From: Eutrigla gurnardus
Taxonomy: Eukaryota > Chordata > Actinopteri > Perciformes > Triglidae
DNA length: 64,000 nucleotides
Assembly (NCBI GenBank): GCA_963514095.1
Contig: OY741275.1
Coordinates: forward strand, 27,929,648-27,993,647
Direction of reading: 5' to 3'
Below are positions 58,618 to 64,000 of the stretch, in pieces; within the stretch, counting starts at the first letter, position 1; every line of letters starts with the position of its first letter. The translations under genes were made by a program, and so were the position numbers. The notes beneath the pieces were generated by a model. That model did not search any database. It saw only the letters and a program-made list of their open reading frames with translations, and had not been told where the DNA came from.

Positions 58618-61600
58618 GGTGGGTGTGTGTTCGAGCACCTTTCATTATCCGGTATCCCAGGAACAACGCCACTATGACGAAGGCTGCTATGGCTACGGTT
58701 ACCAGGGCGATGAGCACAGTCTCCTCCCGCCGCAGTGGCTGGTGATCTGTTGGATGATGACATCACCATGACGAATTCAGTAACATGAAGTTCAGACAAC
58801 CATGAGGAGACAGAGTCACGGATCAATCACGTTTCCTGCTGTATTGAAGGTAAACAAATTAATGTTATAAATATCGTCTCACATCATCACAAACTTCCAA
58901 ACCCTTTTAATCAACCTTTCTATTGTCCAAGAAATGTTTCTATCACTCAGTCAACGTTTCTATCACCCAGTCAACGTTTCTATCACCCAGTCAACGTTTC
59001 TATCATCCAGTCAACGTTTCTATCACCCAGTCAACGTTTCTATCATCCAGTCAACGTTTCTATCACCCAGTCAACGTTTCTATCATCCAGTCAACGTTTC
59101 TATCACCCAGTCAACGTTTCTATCATCCAGTCAACGTTTCTATCATCCAGTCAACGTTTCTATCACTCAGTCAACGTTTTCTATCACCCAGTCAACATTG
59201 CTATCACTCAGTCAACGTTTCTATCATCCAGTCAACGTTTCTATCACTCAGTCAACGTTTCTATCATCCAGTCAACGTTTCTATCATCCAGTCAACGTTT
59301 CTATCATCCAGTCAACGTTTCTATCACCCAGTCAACGTTTCTATCATCCAGTCAACGTTTCTATCATCCAGTCAACGTTTCTATCACTCAGTCAACGTTT
59401 CTATCACTCAGTCAACGTTTCTATCACTCAGTCAACGTTTCTATCATCCAGTCAACGTTTCTATCACCCAGTCAACGTTTCTATCACTCAGTCAACGTTT
59501 CTATCACTCAGTCAACGTTTCTATCATCCAGTCAACGTTTCTATCACTCAGTCACCGTTTCTATCACTCAGTCAACGTTTCTATCACCCAGTCAACGTTT
59601 CCATCATCCAGTCAACGTTGCTATCATCCACCCAGTCAATTATTATATCATAAACAACATTTTAAGCAATATATTTATGATACACTTTTAGATGGTGGTG
59701 GATTTTACAGTTTTTTTCAGTCGCTTTGGTGCTTTTCTCACATCACTATTAACATTTTCACAGCAGTTAGTGCATTTCTCAAAACAATAAGTGCAAACTG
59801 CAAAACCTAGTGGATAACCTGCAAAAGCACGTCACTTGCTCAAAATGGATAGTCCATTCCTCCAAAGCAAGTATTCATGTCAATGAAACTGCCAGTGTCA
59901 TCAAAATGAGAAGTTTTGACACCATCGTTTATGAACAAGATAGTCAAATGGCTTTGTCATGTTTTCATTATGACAGTTTATTCTCTCAGTGTTTTCCAAT
60001 GCAAAAAAAGGTCAGAACTCGGTGACACTACCTGAAAAAGACAGCACTATACACTACTTGTACAGCCATTTGAAAACTACAGTAAAGTTACACATTGCTG
60101 TAGTTAGGGGAGTAAGTGAGTACAAGACATTTTTACTGTATATGCTCTTTGCAATTCTACAGCATTGTGCAAAAGAAATATTACATAATACATATTTTCA
60201 TCTACATCACAACGGATATCATCCCTTGCAATGCAGTGAGGAAAGTATCTCCTGGAGTGAGTGAAAGCTGAAGTTCACCTGAGAGCAATTGTTCAATTTA
60301 GGAGATATTTCCAGGAAAAAAATTATAAAGAAAGGTATCAAATTTGCTTGGCAGAATTTGATAACTAATTCAACAGTTTTGCATGTAATGACTCAAGCAA
60401 TGAAATGAAGACTATTAGTTTTATTGGGAGCAACTATTCAGCATCCATAAGTATAGTTCATTTTGACTGACATGACATAAGCAAATGATAATATTATAAA
60501 ACAGCAGAGAATTGTATGAAAGCAACTAATACATGTCCAAAAGCATTTGCAATTTGTTCAGAGGAAGGACACATTGCTACTATGATGTGCACAAATGACT
60601 AAATGTTGAACTAATAGTTATGAGAATTTTCATTCTGATCTGAGAAAAGCACCAAAGCGACTGAGAAAAACTGTAACTGTATAACGGATTTTTAAGTTAT
60701 CAGAGAAACAACCTGAGCTAACGTTAGCGGCAGCTCGGCTCGCTGTCCCTCCAGGATATCCTGCGTCCAACAAGCGTCCACACTGCTGTAAAGGATCTGA
60801 TTACTTCCTCCTCCACTGAAATGTTTTGCCTGACCCACATACGAGGCATTGGTCAGACCGGCTCACCTGTCAGTGTGTCGTCCCCCCTGTCCGTCTTCAT
60901 CAGCCTCAGGGCGGGCGTGTTGGCGGTGGGCGGGGCCTCTGTGAAGTTGGCATTGCAGAGGTCTTGACTGCAACAGCAGAATCGGTAGCTGCCATTCTGG
61001 ATCTGAGAGGGCGTCACTGTTACCAGGCAACGGTCGCTATGACACTCCTGCTGGTTGCCAATGTGAGTCCAGCAGCCTGCAAAACAGGAAACAGTTTTTT
61101 TTAATTTTGAAACAAACGTTCAGATTCAAACCGTGTTGATGTGAGTCTCACCCTGCTTGACCAGGTGGATTTCCCCATCTGGTCTCTTTTCCCACAATCC
61201 ATAGCAGCGGGAGCCGCGGATGCAGCGAACTGTGCCGTTCTCTCGCACCACTCCATTGGTTGGCCCATTGTAAGGCTCTGCCTCCTGCTCAGTGAAGGCA
61301 CACTGTCTGTCCTCCAACTGTAAACCTGGACACATAAAGACACCTGAAGCTGGTCCAGACCAGATACCCCTGTACCTGGTCTAAGTCCAAGTCCGACAGC
61401 AACAAAATAACAGGCCAGAAACAAGGAGGCAGTGTGATGCTGCCTCAGGCGGCCGGTGTCCCGTTAGAGGAGCTCATTAATCCGATGTCCCAACATCTCA
61501 TCTCTCAGAATGCCACTCTGACTTTCAGAACCACAGTTGATCAACAACGGAGTGAAAAGTTGTTCATGTTTCCATGTGAACCCGACCTGTCAGAGAGCTG

Positions 61601-62630
61601 AGCAACTGAACCCACATGAATTCCATGCTACAAGAAGATTTACTGCCTGTGTTGCATTCAGGGCCTGTCACACCAGCCCACAGCCCTGGTCGCCCTGGTA
61701 GCCCACAACCCTTGTAGCCATGGTAGCCCACAACCCTGGTCGCCCTGGTAGCCCACAACCCTTGTAGCCATGGTAGCCCACAGCCCTGGTCGCCCTGGTA
61801 GCCCACAACCCTGGTAGCCATGGAAGCCCACAGCCCTGGTCGCCCTGGTAGCCCACAACCCTGGTAGCCATGGAAGCCCACAGCCCTGGTCGCCCTGGTA
61901 GCCCTGGTAGCCCACAACCCTGGTAGCCATGGAAGCCCACAGCCCTGGTCGCCCTGGTAGCCCACAACCCTGGTAGCCATGGAAGCCCACAGCCCTGGTC
62001 GCCCTGGTAGCCCACAACCCTGGTAGCCATGGAAGCCCACAGCCCTGGTCGCCCTGGTAGCCCACAACCCTGGTAGCCCACAACCCTGGTAGCCATGGTA
62101 GCCCACAGCCCTGGTCGCCTTGGTAGCCCTGGTAGCCCACAACCCTGGTAGCCATGGTAGCCCACAGCCCTGGTCGCCCTGGTAGCCCACAACCCTGGTA
62201 GCCCACAACCCTGGTAGCCCATTTTGGGGGGGGAAATTTCAAATTGCCATTAAAAAATAAGTGGATGACTAGGAAATCTGCTCTTTAGATGATCATAATG
62301 TCCTTCTCTCCAGAGGATGAGCTAATCTTTCCTCTAGCGCCACCTTCAGGACAAACTGTACATGTCTTTACTTCCAGCTACTTGAGGCCTGAAAAGTAAA
62401 AAAAAAGTTGTAAATCCTAAATTCCTTCACAGTGGAGTCTGAATGCCCCCACCCCCCAAACTGTGTCGGCGCCACACACACACTTAGTCTACCACACACA
62501 CACACACACACACACACACTTAGACTACCACACACACACACACACATACACACACTTAGTCTACCACACACACACACACACACATACTAAAACTACCACA
62601 CACACACACACACACACACACTTAGACTAC

Positions 62631-62661
<31 letters not shown>

Positions 62662-63214
62662 AGACTACCACACACACACACACACACACACTTAGACTAC
62701 CACACACAGATAAGCTTGATAAAACGCACGACACACACATACACATTCCACCTTCCTCTCATTGTGTGTATGTGTGTGTCATGCGTTTTATCAAGCTTAT
62801 CTGAAAAAAAAAAAAAAAAAACCTGACAGACTGGTTGACGACAGTCAGGGTGTGTCTCTGTGTGTGTGTGTGTGTGTGTGTGTCATGACTTAATTGAAGA
62901 AGCAATTAATCAAATGAACAAACAGGAATGTGAGTGAGTTCTTCTAACACACTCTACTCTACTAACTGATGCTTCTGAGAACTGGCAGCAGTGCATGTTG
63001 GGAATTGAAGTTCTTTAGTATTCTTTCTAAGCAAGTTAGCGAGTAACTCGGCTAATAGTGCTAAGCTAGGCTAATAGTTAACCTCTGCTTCCAGTCCCGG
63101 TGCTAAGCTAGGCTAATAGATGTGATGTCATGTGATGATGAACTGACCAGTGACTGCAGGCAGCAGCAGGACACACAGACACGCTGTTAATGAAGCGCCA
63201 CCCACACCGGCCAT
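48699..63214 (-). CDS. bmpr2: bone morphogenetic protein receptor type II (BMPR2), 18 coding exons
   Basis: BMPR2 is a single-pass plasma-membrane serine/threonine kinase. With type I receptors it binds BMP/GDF ligands, phosphorylates the type I partner and so activates SMAD1/5/9; its long tail binds LIMK1 and other proteins. The 18 exons listed below join to 3,720 nt (1,239 residues plus stop), with all junction phases compatible. Layout by residue: signal peptide about 1-22, ten-cysteine ectodomain to about 150, transmembrane segment about 157-180, kinase about 217-505, tail to 1239 (human total 1,038). Lengths of exons 5, 7, 8, 9 and 10 (92, 115, 161, 148, 137 nt) equal the human ones as I remember them. 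Oddities: five extra introns in the tail, a tail insertion of about 200 residues, and a truncated exon 11 end. Whether it is bmpr2a or bmpr2b is unresolved. Confidence 0.96.
49154..50312 (-). CDS. bmpr2: bmpr2 tail exon 12f: large tail exon with long low-complexity insertion
   Basis: Acceptor TATTTCAG, donor GTGAGA, enters phase 0, leaves phase 1, 1,159 nt. Starts V-E-T-G-V-A-K-M-N, keeps S-S-P-D-E-H-E-P-L-L-R-R-E-Q and S-N-S-N-N-N-N-N (all human-like) and ends R-R-E-R-P-C-S-L-D-L-S. Between the Asn run and R-R-E-R-P lie about 225 residues rich in Ala, Pro, Ser and Glu, against about 35 in human. No domain is recognised in the insertion. Confidence 0.94.
50577..50753 (-). CDS. bmpr2: bmpr2 tail exon 12e
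   Basis: Acceptor CTGTAG, donor GTACAG, phase 0-0, 177 nt. Encodes A-D-N-S-P-L through H-P-L-P-K-Q-Q-N-L-P-K-R-P-T-S-L (human YPLPKQQNLPKRPTSL) to LGKLNPNHRQ. Human codes this inside one large exon 12. Confidence 0.9.
50855..50977 (-). CDS. bmpr2: bmpr2 tail exon 12d
   Basis: Acceptor CTTTGCAG, donor GTACTC, phase 0-0, 123 nt. Encodes V-D-K-N-L-R-E-C-S-E-E-N-L-L-E-R-S-Q-K-Q-F (human [21 protein letters not shown]). Confidence 0.9.
51060..51139 (-). CDS. bmpr2: bmpr2 tail exon 12c
   Basis: Acceptor TCCTCCAG, donor GTCTTT, enters phase 1, leaves phase 0, 80 nt. Encodes G-T-V-P-S-V-Q-A-C-L-Q-L-T-E-E-D-L-E-A-T-K-L (human VCLQLTEEDLETNKL). Confidence 0.9.
51419..51504. repeat. (TG)n microsatellite in bmpr2 intron 12b
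   Basis: About 85 nt of near-perfect TG dinucleotides, close to the donor of exon 12b. Confidence 0.95.
51525..51615 (-). CDS. bmpr2: bmpr2 tail exon 12b
   Basis: Acceptor CTGTCAG, donor GTGGGT, enters phase 0, leaves phase 1, 91 nt. Encodes S-Q-A-R-S-S-T-S-D through P-G-S-T-L-R-T-I-S-E-S (human STGMTTISEM). This is the least conserved of the tail exons. Confidence 0.85.
51708..51900 (-). CDS. bmpr2: bmpr2 tail exon 12a
   Basis: Acceptor CCCTTTAAG, donor GTACAA; its first base completes the Arg codon begun in exon 11; 193 nt. Encodes N-L-S-Q-G-R...S-P-Y-I-E-D...V-V-K-N-L...E-K-N-R-N-S-I-N-Y-E-R-Q-Q-A-Q, clearly human-like. Reading past the donor meets an in-frame TAG within six codons, so an intron is required. 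Confidence 0.92.
51911..52290. repeat. minisatellite (14-bp core GTACCTGTGGTTGT with 8-9-bp spacers), ~18 cores, abutting bmpr2 exon 11
   Basis: Plus-strand cores GTACCTGTGG alternate with GTACCGTGT or TATCGTGTAT spacers. On the bmpr2 sense strand each core reads CCACAG|GTAC, a splice-donor-like motif, and the last 10-12 exonic bases of exon 11 belong to the array. Confidence 0.92.
52278..52402 (-). CDS. bmpr2: bmpr2 exon 11: end of kinase, unusual 3' end
   Basis: Acceptor TTTTTAG; 125 nt. Encodes [29 protein letters not shown], the conserved kinase C-lobe end. It is followed not by the usual I-W-E-R-N-K-S segment but by L-M-T-T-H-N-H read from minisatellite sequence. The donor CACAG|GTACTC gives the phase (2) needed by exon 12a. 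Human exon 11 is 173 nt. Other CACAG|GTAC copies further on are possible donors, so the exact 3' end is uncertain. Confidence 0.8.
52580..52716 (-). CDS. bmpr2: bmpr2 exon 10: kinase C-lobe
   Basis: Acceptor CGTTTAG, donor GTTAGT, enters phase 1, leaves phase 0, 137 nt (same as human). Encodes G-E-A-V-P-E-Y-Q-M-A-F-Q-A-E-L-G-N-H-P-S-F-E through R-F-P-A-S-W-K-E-N-S-L. Confidence 0.94.
52755..52940. repeat. ~34-bp minisatellite (TACTGGTCTGACTGGAGACA type) in bmpr2 intron 9
   Basis: About five copies of TACTGGTCTGACTGGAGACA followed by GAGGACAGTCTTTA. The same family occurs at 55236-55440 next to exon 8. Confidence 0.9.
53027..53838. repeat. 23-bp minisatellite, ~35 copies, in bmpr2 intron 9
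   Basis: Unit GACTATGGACCAGTTTACTG plus GAT, with small variants (ATTATGG, GACGGAGG). It fills most of the 1.18-kb intron between exons 9 and 10. Confidence 0.95.
53900..54047 (-). CDS. bmpr2: bmpr2 exon 9: kinase activation segment to C-lobe
   Basis: Acceptor CTTGGTAG, donor GTGGGT, enters phase 0, leaves phase 1, 148 nt (same as human). Encodes V-G-T-V-R-Y-M-A-P-E-V-L with the APE motif, then N-L-R-D-C-E-S-A-L-K-Q-V-D-V-Y-A-L-G-L to C-S-H-L-F-P. Confidence 0.95.
54076..55070. repeat. 17-bp minisatellite, ~58 copies, in bmpr2 intron 8
   Basis: Unit CATCTTACACCTGGTCT with frequent variants (CTTATCTTACACCTGTT, CATCTTTAACCTGGTCT). It fills almost the whole 1.04-kb intron, ending about 20 bp from the exon 8 donor. 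Frames open across it are by-products of the repeat. Confidence 0.95.
55089..55249 (-). CDS. bmpr2: bmpr2 exon 8: kinase catalytic loop and DFG
   Basis: Acceptor CCACTCAG, donor GTCAGG, enters phase 1, leaves phase 0, 161 nt (same as human). Encodes D-Q-Y-K-P-A-V-A-H-R-D-V-T-S-R-N (HRD catalytic loop) and A-D-F-G-L-S-M-R-L-T-G, ending A-M-A-I-S-E. Catalytic residues are intact. The acceptor and first exonic bases belong to a 32-bp minisatellite unit. Confidence 0.95.
55236..55440. repeat. 32-bp minisatellite overlapping the bmpr2 exon 8 acceptor, ~6 copies
   Basis: Unit TACTGGTCTGACTGGAGACA followed by GGACAGTCTTTA. On the sense strand each copy reads (C/G)TCAG|ACCAGTA(T/C)AAA, the sequence of the exon 8 acceptor plus its first exonic bases. 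Related to the array at 52755-52940. Confidence 0.9.
55880..55994 (-). CDS. bmpr2: bmpr2 exon 7: kinase hinge and helix region
   Basis: Acceptor TGTCTCAG, donor GTATTA, enters phase 0, leaves phase 1, 115 nt (same as human). Encodes G-C-L-S-R-Y-L-S-V-H-T-V-D-W through G-V-T-R-G-L-A-Y-L-H-T-E-L. Confidence 0.95.
55995..57025 (-). other. bmpr2: bmpr2 intron 6 with (TG)n tracts
   Basis: Intron of 1,031 bp without a recognised exon. It carries (TG)n runs at 56192-56250 and 56337-56367; the remainder is unremarkable. Confidence 0.75.
57026..57259 (-). CDS. bmpr2: bmpr2 exon 6: kinase N-lobe
   Basis: Acceptor CCTAACAG, donor GTAAGA, phase 0-0, 234 nt. Encodes L-I-G-R-G-R-Y-G-T-V (glycine loop), C-V-A-V-K-L-F (ATP-site Lys), S-A-N-R-Q-N-Y-V-S-E, H-D-N-I-A-R-F and V-M-E-Y-Y-P-H. 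Confidence 0.95.
57455..58175. repeat. 24-bp minisatellite (48-bp higher-order), ~30 copies, in bmpr2 intron 5
   Basis: Two alternating 24-bp units, CTCTACCTGCTCAGGTATTC and CTCTACCTGCTGAGGTACTC, each completed by AGTT or TGGT. Because 24 is a multiple of 3, a 257-codon frame stays open; it is a repeat artefact. Confidence 0.94.
58302..58380. repeat. (TG)n/(TATG)n microsatellite beside bmpr2 exon 5 donor
   Basis: An imperfect TG array with TATG and TGCG interruptions, ending about 4 bp from the exon 5 donor. Confidence 0.9.
58385..58476 (-). CDS. bmpr2: bmpr2 exon 5: juxtamembrane region
   Basis: Acceptor GTATTCAG, donor GTAAAC, enters phase 1, leaves phase 0, 92 nt (same as human). Encodes G-K-Q-K-H-S-L-S-A-L-D-V-M-E-A-A through L-D-H-L-K-L-L-E. 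Confidence 0.94.
58522..58630. repeat. (TG)n-rich microsatellite beside bmpr2 exon 4 donor
   Basis: TG repeats with GGG(T) interruptions in the 162-bp intron 4, leaving little unique intron sequence. Confidence 0.9.
58639..58746 (-). CDS. bmpr2: bmpr2 exon 4: transmembrane segment
   Basis: Acceptor CCAACAG, donor GTGCTC (weak), phase 1-1, 108 nt. Encodes D-H-Q-P-L-R-R-E-E-T, then the hydrophobic L-I-A-L-V-T-V-A-I-A-A-F-V-I-V-A-L-F-L and the G-Y-R-I-M-K stop-transfer side. Confidence 0.93.
58921..59640. repeat. 20-bp minisatellite, ~36 copies, in bmpr2 intron 3
   Basis: Unit TCTATCACCCAGTCAACGTT with C/T variation at two sites (CATCCAG, CACTCAG). No spacers, so it is not a CRISPR. Long open frames across it are artefacts. 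Confidence 0.95.
59708..60673. mobile_element. 966-bp Tc1/mariner-like non-autonomous element in bmpr2 intron 3
   Basis: Ends are an inverted repeat of about 33 bp: CAGTTTTTTTCAGTCGCTTT at the left and ...AAAGCGACTGAGAAAAACTG at the right, one mismatch in the shared part. It is flanked by TA on both sides (59706-59707, 60674-60675), as expected for Tc1/mariner TA target duplication. No transposase signature appears in the interior open frames. Confidence 0.75.
60867..61076 (-). CDS. bmpr2: bmpr2 exon 3: second half of ligand-binding ectodomain
   Basis: Acceptor TTTTGCAG, donor GTGAGC, phase 1-1, 210 nt (human about 171). Encodes G-C-W-T-H-I-G, E-C-H, R-C-L-V-T, N-G-S-Y-R-F-C-C-C and D-L-C-N-A-N-F-T, carrying seven of the ten conserved cysteines. 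The extra length is the stalk after N-F-T-E. Confidence 0.94.
61152..61325 (-). CDS. bmpr2: bmpr2 exon 2: first half of ligand-binding ectodomain
   Basis: Acceptor GTGTCCAG, donor GTGAGA, phase 1-1, 174 nt. Encodes L-E-D-R-Q-C-A-F, N-G-T-V-R-C-I-R-G-S-R-C-Y-G-L-W-E-K and H-L-V-K-Q, with three of the ten cysteines and an N-glycosylation site. Intron 2 is only 75 bp. Confidence 0.95.
61674..62220. repeat. 50-bp minisatellite, ~11 copies, in bmpr2 intron 1
   Basis: The period is exactly 50 between copies of CAGCCCTGGTCGCCCTGGTA (for example 61781, 61831, 61881), built from shorter CCTGGTAGCC modules. The CCATGG site recurs in each unit. Confidence 0.94.
62465..62706. repeat. (CA)n array interrupted by ACTTAGACTACC units
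   Basis: Runs of CA separated several times by CTTAGACTACC or CTTAGTCTACC, giving a higher-order repeat of about 40-60 bp in bmpr2 intron 1. Confidence 0.92.
62707..62803. repeat. near-perfect hairpin: 39-bp inverted arms, 19-nt loop
   Basis: The left arm 62707-62745 (CAGATAAGCTTGATAAAACG...) is the reverse complement of 62765-62803 (...CGTTTTATCAAGCTTATCTG) with one mismatch. It is followed on the plus strand by a poly-A run, in bmpr2 intron 1. It could be a tiny foldback element; nothing shows it is a functional RNA. Confidence 0.85.
63148..63214 (-). CDS. bmpr2: bmpr2 exon 1: start codon and signal peptide
   Basis: ATG at minus 63214-63212 in context CCAACATGG. Encodes M-A-G-V-G-G-A-S-L-T-A-C-L-C-V-L-L-L-P-A-V-T and one base of the next codon (phase 1, as in human exon 1). 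Donor GTCAGT. A hydrophobic core of about 12 residues supports a signal peptide. It was found by phase and homology of position, as the exon itself is too poorly conserved to align. Confidence 0.85.
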
Positions 63215-64000
63215 GTTGGATCCACCTCACTGATCCCGGGTCAGACAGTCCTGAAGGAAAAAGACATGCAGCATCTCTTCTGGAAGAAACAGAAGCAGCA
63301 CTTTACTGTTACAAACACGTTTTACATGAATTCAACACAGAAACACAGTACAAGTCCCTAATCTTTCTCTCATCCGGTCTCTGCGGCAAGAGGGGTAGAC
63401 CCTGGGCTGAACCTGGGTCCTGGCTGGTGTGGTAGACCCCCAGCTGCACCTGGGTCCTGGCTGGTGTGGTAGACGCCGGGCTGAACCTGGGTCCTGGCTG
63501 GTGTGGTAGACGCCGGGCTGCACCTGGGTCCTGGCTGGTGTGGTAGACCCCCAGCTGCACCTGGGTCCTGGTTGGTGTGGTAGACCCCCGGCTGCACCTG
63601 GGTCCTGGTTGGTTTGGTAGACGCCGGGCTGAACCTGGGTCCTGGCTGGTGTGGTAGATGCCGGGCTGCACCTGGGTCCTGGCTGGTGTGGTAGACCCCC
63701 GGCTGCACCTGGGTCCTGGCTGGTGTGATAGATGCCGGGCTGAACCTGGGTCCTGGCTGGTGTGGTAGACCCCCGGCTGCACCTGGGTCCTGGCTGGTGT
63801 GGTAGACGCCGGGCTGAACCTGGGTCCTGGCTGGTATGGTGTTGTAAAGCTCCAGTCCAGGATCCATGTGGGTTTCTGGTCATCAGTCCAGGCCAGGCTC
63901 AGGGGGGTCGGGTCTTACAGTCTGACTGCTAGTCTTACTACCAACCAGCTTTAATCAGACCTCAGTACGTTTCTCACTGTTGACCATTACATCTAATATT
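63215..64000 (-). other. bmpr2: bmpr2 5' UTR / upstream region
   Basis: Sequence upstream of the start codon. The transcription start cannot be placed: no TATA box or clear CpG island is seen. The main feature is the 37-bp minisatellite at 63395-63845, within a few hundred bases of the ATG. Confidence 0.5.
63395..63845. repeat. 37-bp GC-rich minisatellite, ~12 copies, upstream of bmpr2 ATG
   Basis: Unit CTGAACCTGGGTCCTGGCTG followed by GTGTGGTAGACGCCGGG, with A/C and G/C variants; period 37 (for example 63444, 63481, 63518). Open frames across it in several frames are repeat artefacts. Confidence 0.94.

Noticed and set aside
58921..59640. Regular short repeats resembling a CRISPR array
   Set aside because: Units are contiguous with no unique spacers, in a vertebrate intron: a minisatellite.
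58923..59810. Two long overlapping open frames (about 295 and 239 codons)
   Set aside because: Both arise from the 20-bp minisatellite TCTATCACCCAGTCAACGTT; the same heptad-like peptide appears in two frames.
59810..60264. Possible transposase gene inside the Tc1/mariner-like element
   Set aside because: The two short frames show no DDE/D or helix-turn-helix signature and are too short; the element is non-autonomous.
61564..62242. Three overlapping glycine/tryptophan-rich open frames on the minus strand
   Set aside because: All three frames of the 50-bp minisatellite are open; repeat artefact in bmpr2 intron 1.
63309..63883. Pro/Gln-rich open frames on the minus strand upstream of bmpr2
   Set aside because: All frames of the 37-bp minisatellite are open and look alike; not a gene.

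Overview
The window is vertebrate nuclear DNA, almost certainly from a teleost fish. It has GT-AG introns, giant Ig/Fn3 exons, compact introns, and fish-like interspersed elements and minisatellites. Species cannot be named from the sequence; a compact percomorph-type genome is an inference. I find two protein-coding genes, transcribed towards each other (tail to tail), and no RNA gene, CRISPR array or viral gene.

Positions 1-45880 (+ strand) hold the 3' part of the titin gene (ttn). I resolved 37 exons, encoding about 12,053 residues down to the stop at 44845-44847. The first exon runs in from outside the window and is 15.7 kb of uninterrupted coding sequence. It holds about 53 Ig/Fn3 domains in the 11-domain A-band (C-zone) super-repeat. 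Thirty smaller exons continue the A-band co-linearly with human titin. A second giant exon (36341-42012) carries the end of the A-band (A168-A170 type Ig-Ig-Fn3), the titin kinase, M-band Ig domains M1-M5 with their linkers, KSP repeats and the start of M7. Five small exons finish the M-band (M7 to M10). A polyadenylation signal lies at 45853.

Positions about 46000-64000 (- strand) hold the whole coding sequence of a type II BMP receptor (bmpr2; which teleost paralogue is not resolved). Eighteen coding exons give a frame-consistent 3,720-nt CDS (1,239 residues): signal peptide, ten-cysteine ectodomain, transmembrane segment, kinase, and a long C-terminal tail ending in the conserved RVKTPY/WRP block. 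The region matching the single large human exon 12 is split here by five extra introns. The introns are small but packed with minisatellites. One array abuts or supplies the exon 11 splice donor, and another copies the exon 8 splice acceptor.

Titin is the sarcomere's giant molecular ruler, spring and signalling scaffold. BMPR2 is a cell-surface serine/threonine kinase that starts SMAD signalling. Nothing in the sequence suggests they act together; they share a very short intergenic space, with predicted 3' ends roughly 100-150 bp apart. I did not find a clearly new biological system. The strongest oddities are the extra bmpr2 introns, the minisatellite takeover of two bmpr2 splice sites, the apparent loss of titin Ig domain M6, and recurrent loop insertions at one fixed Fn3 position of the titin super-repeat.
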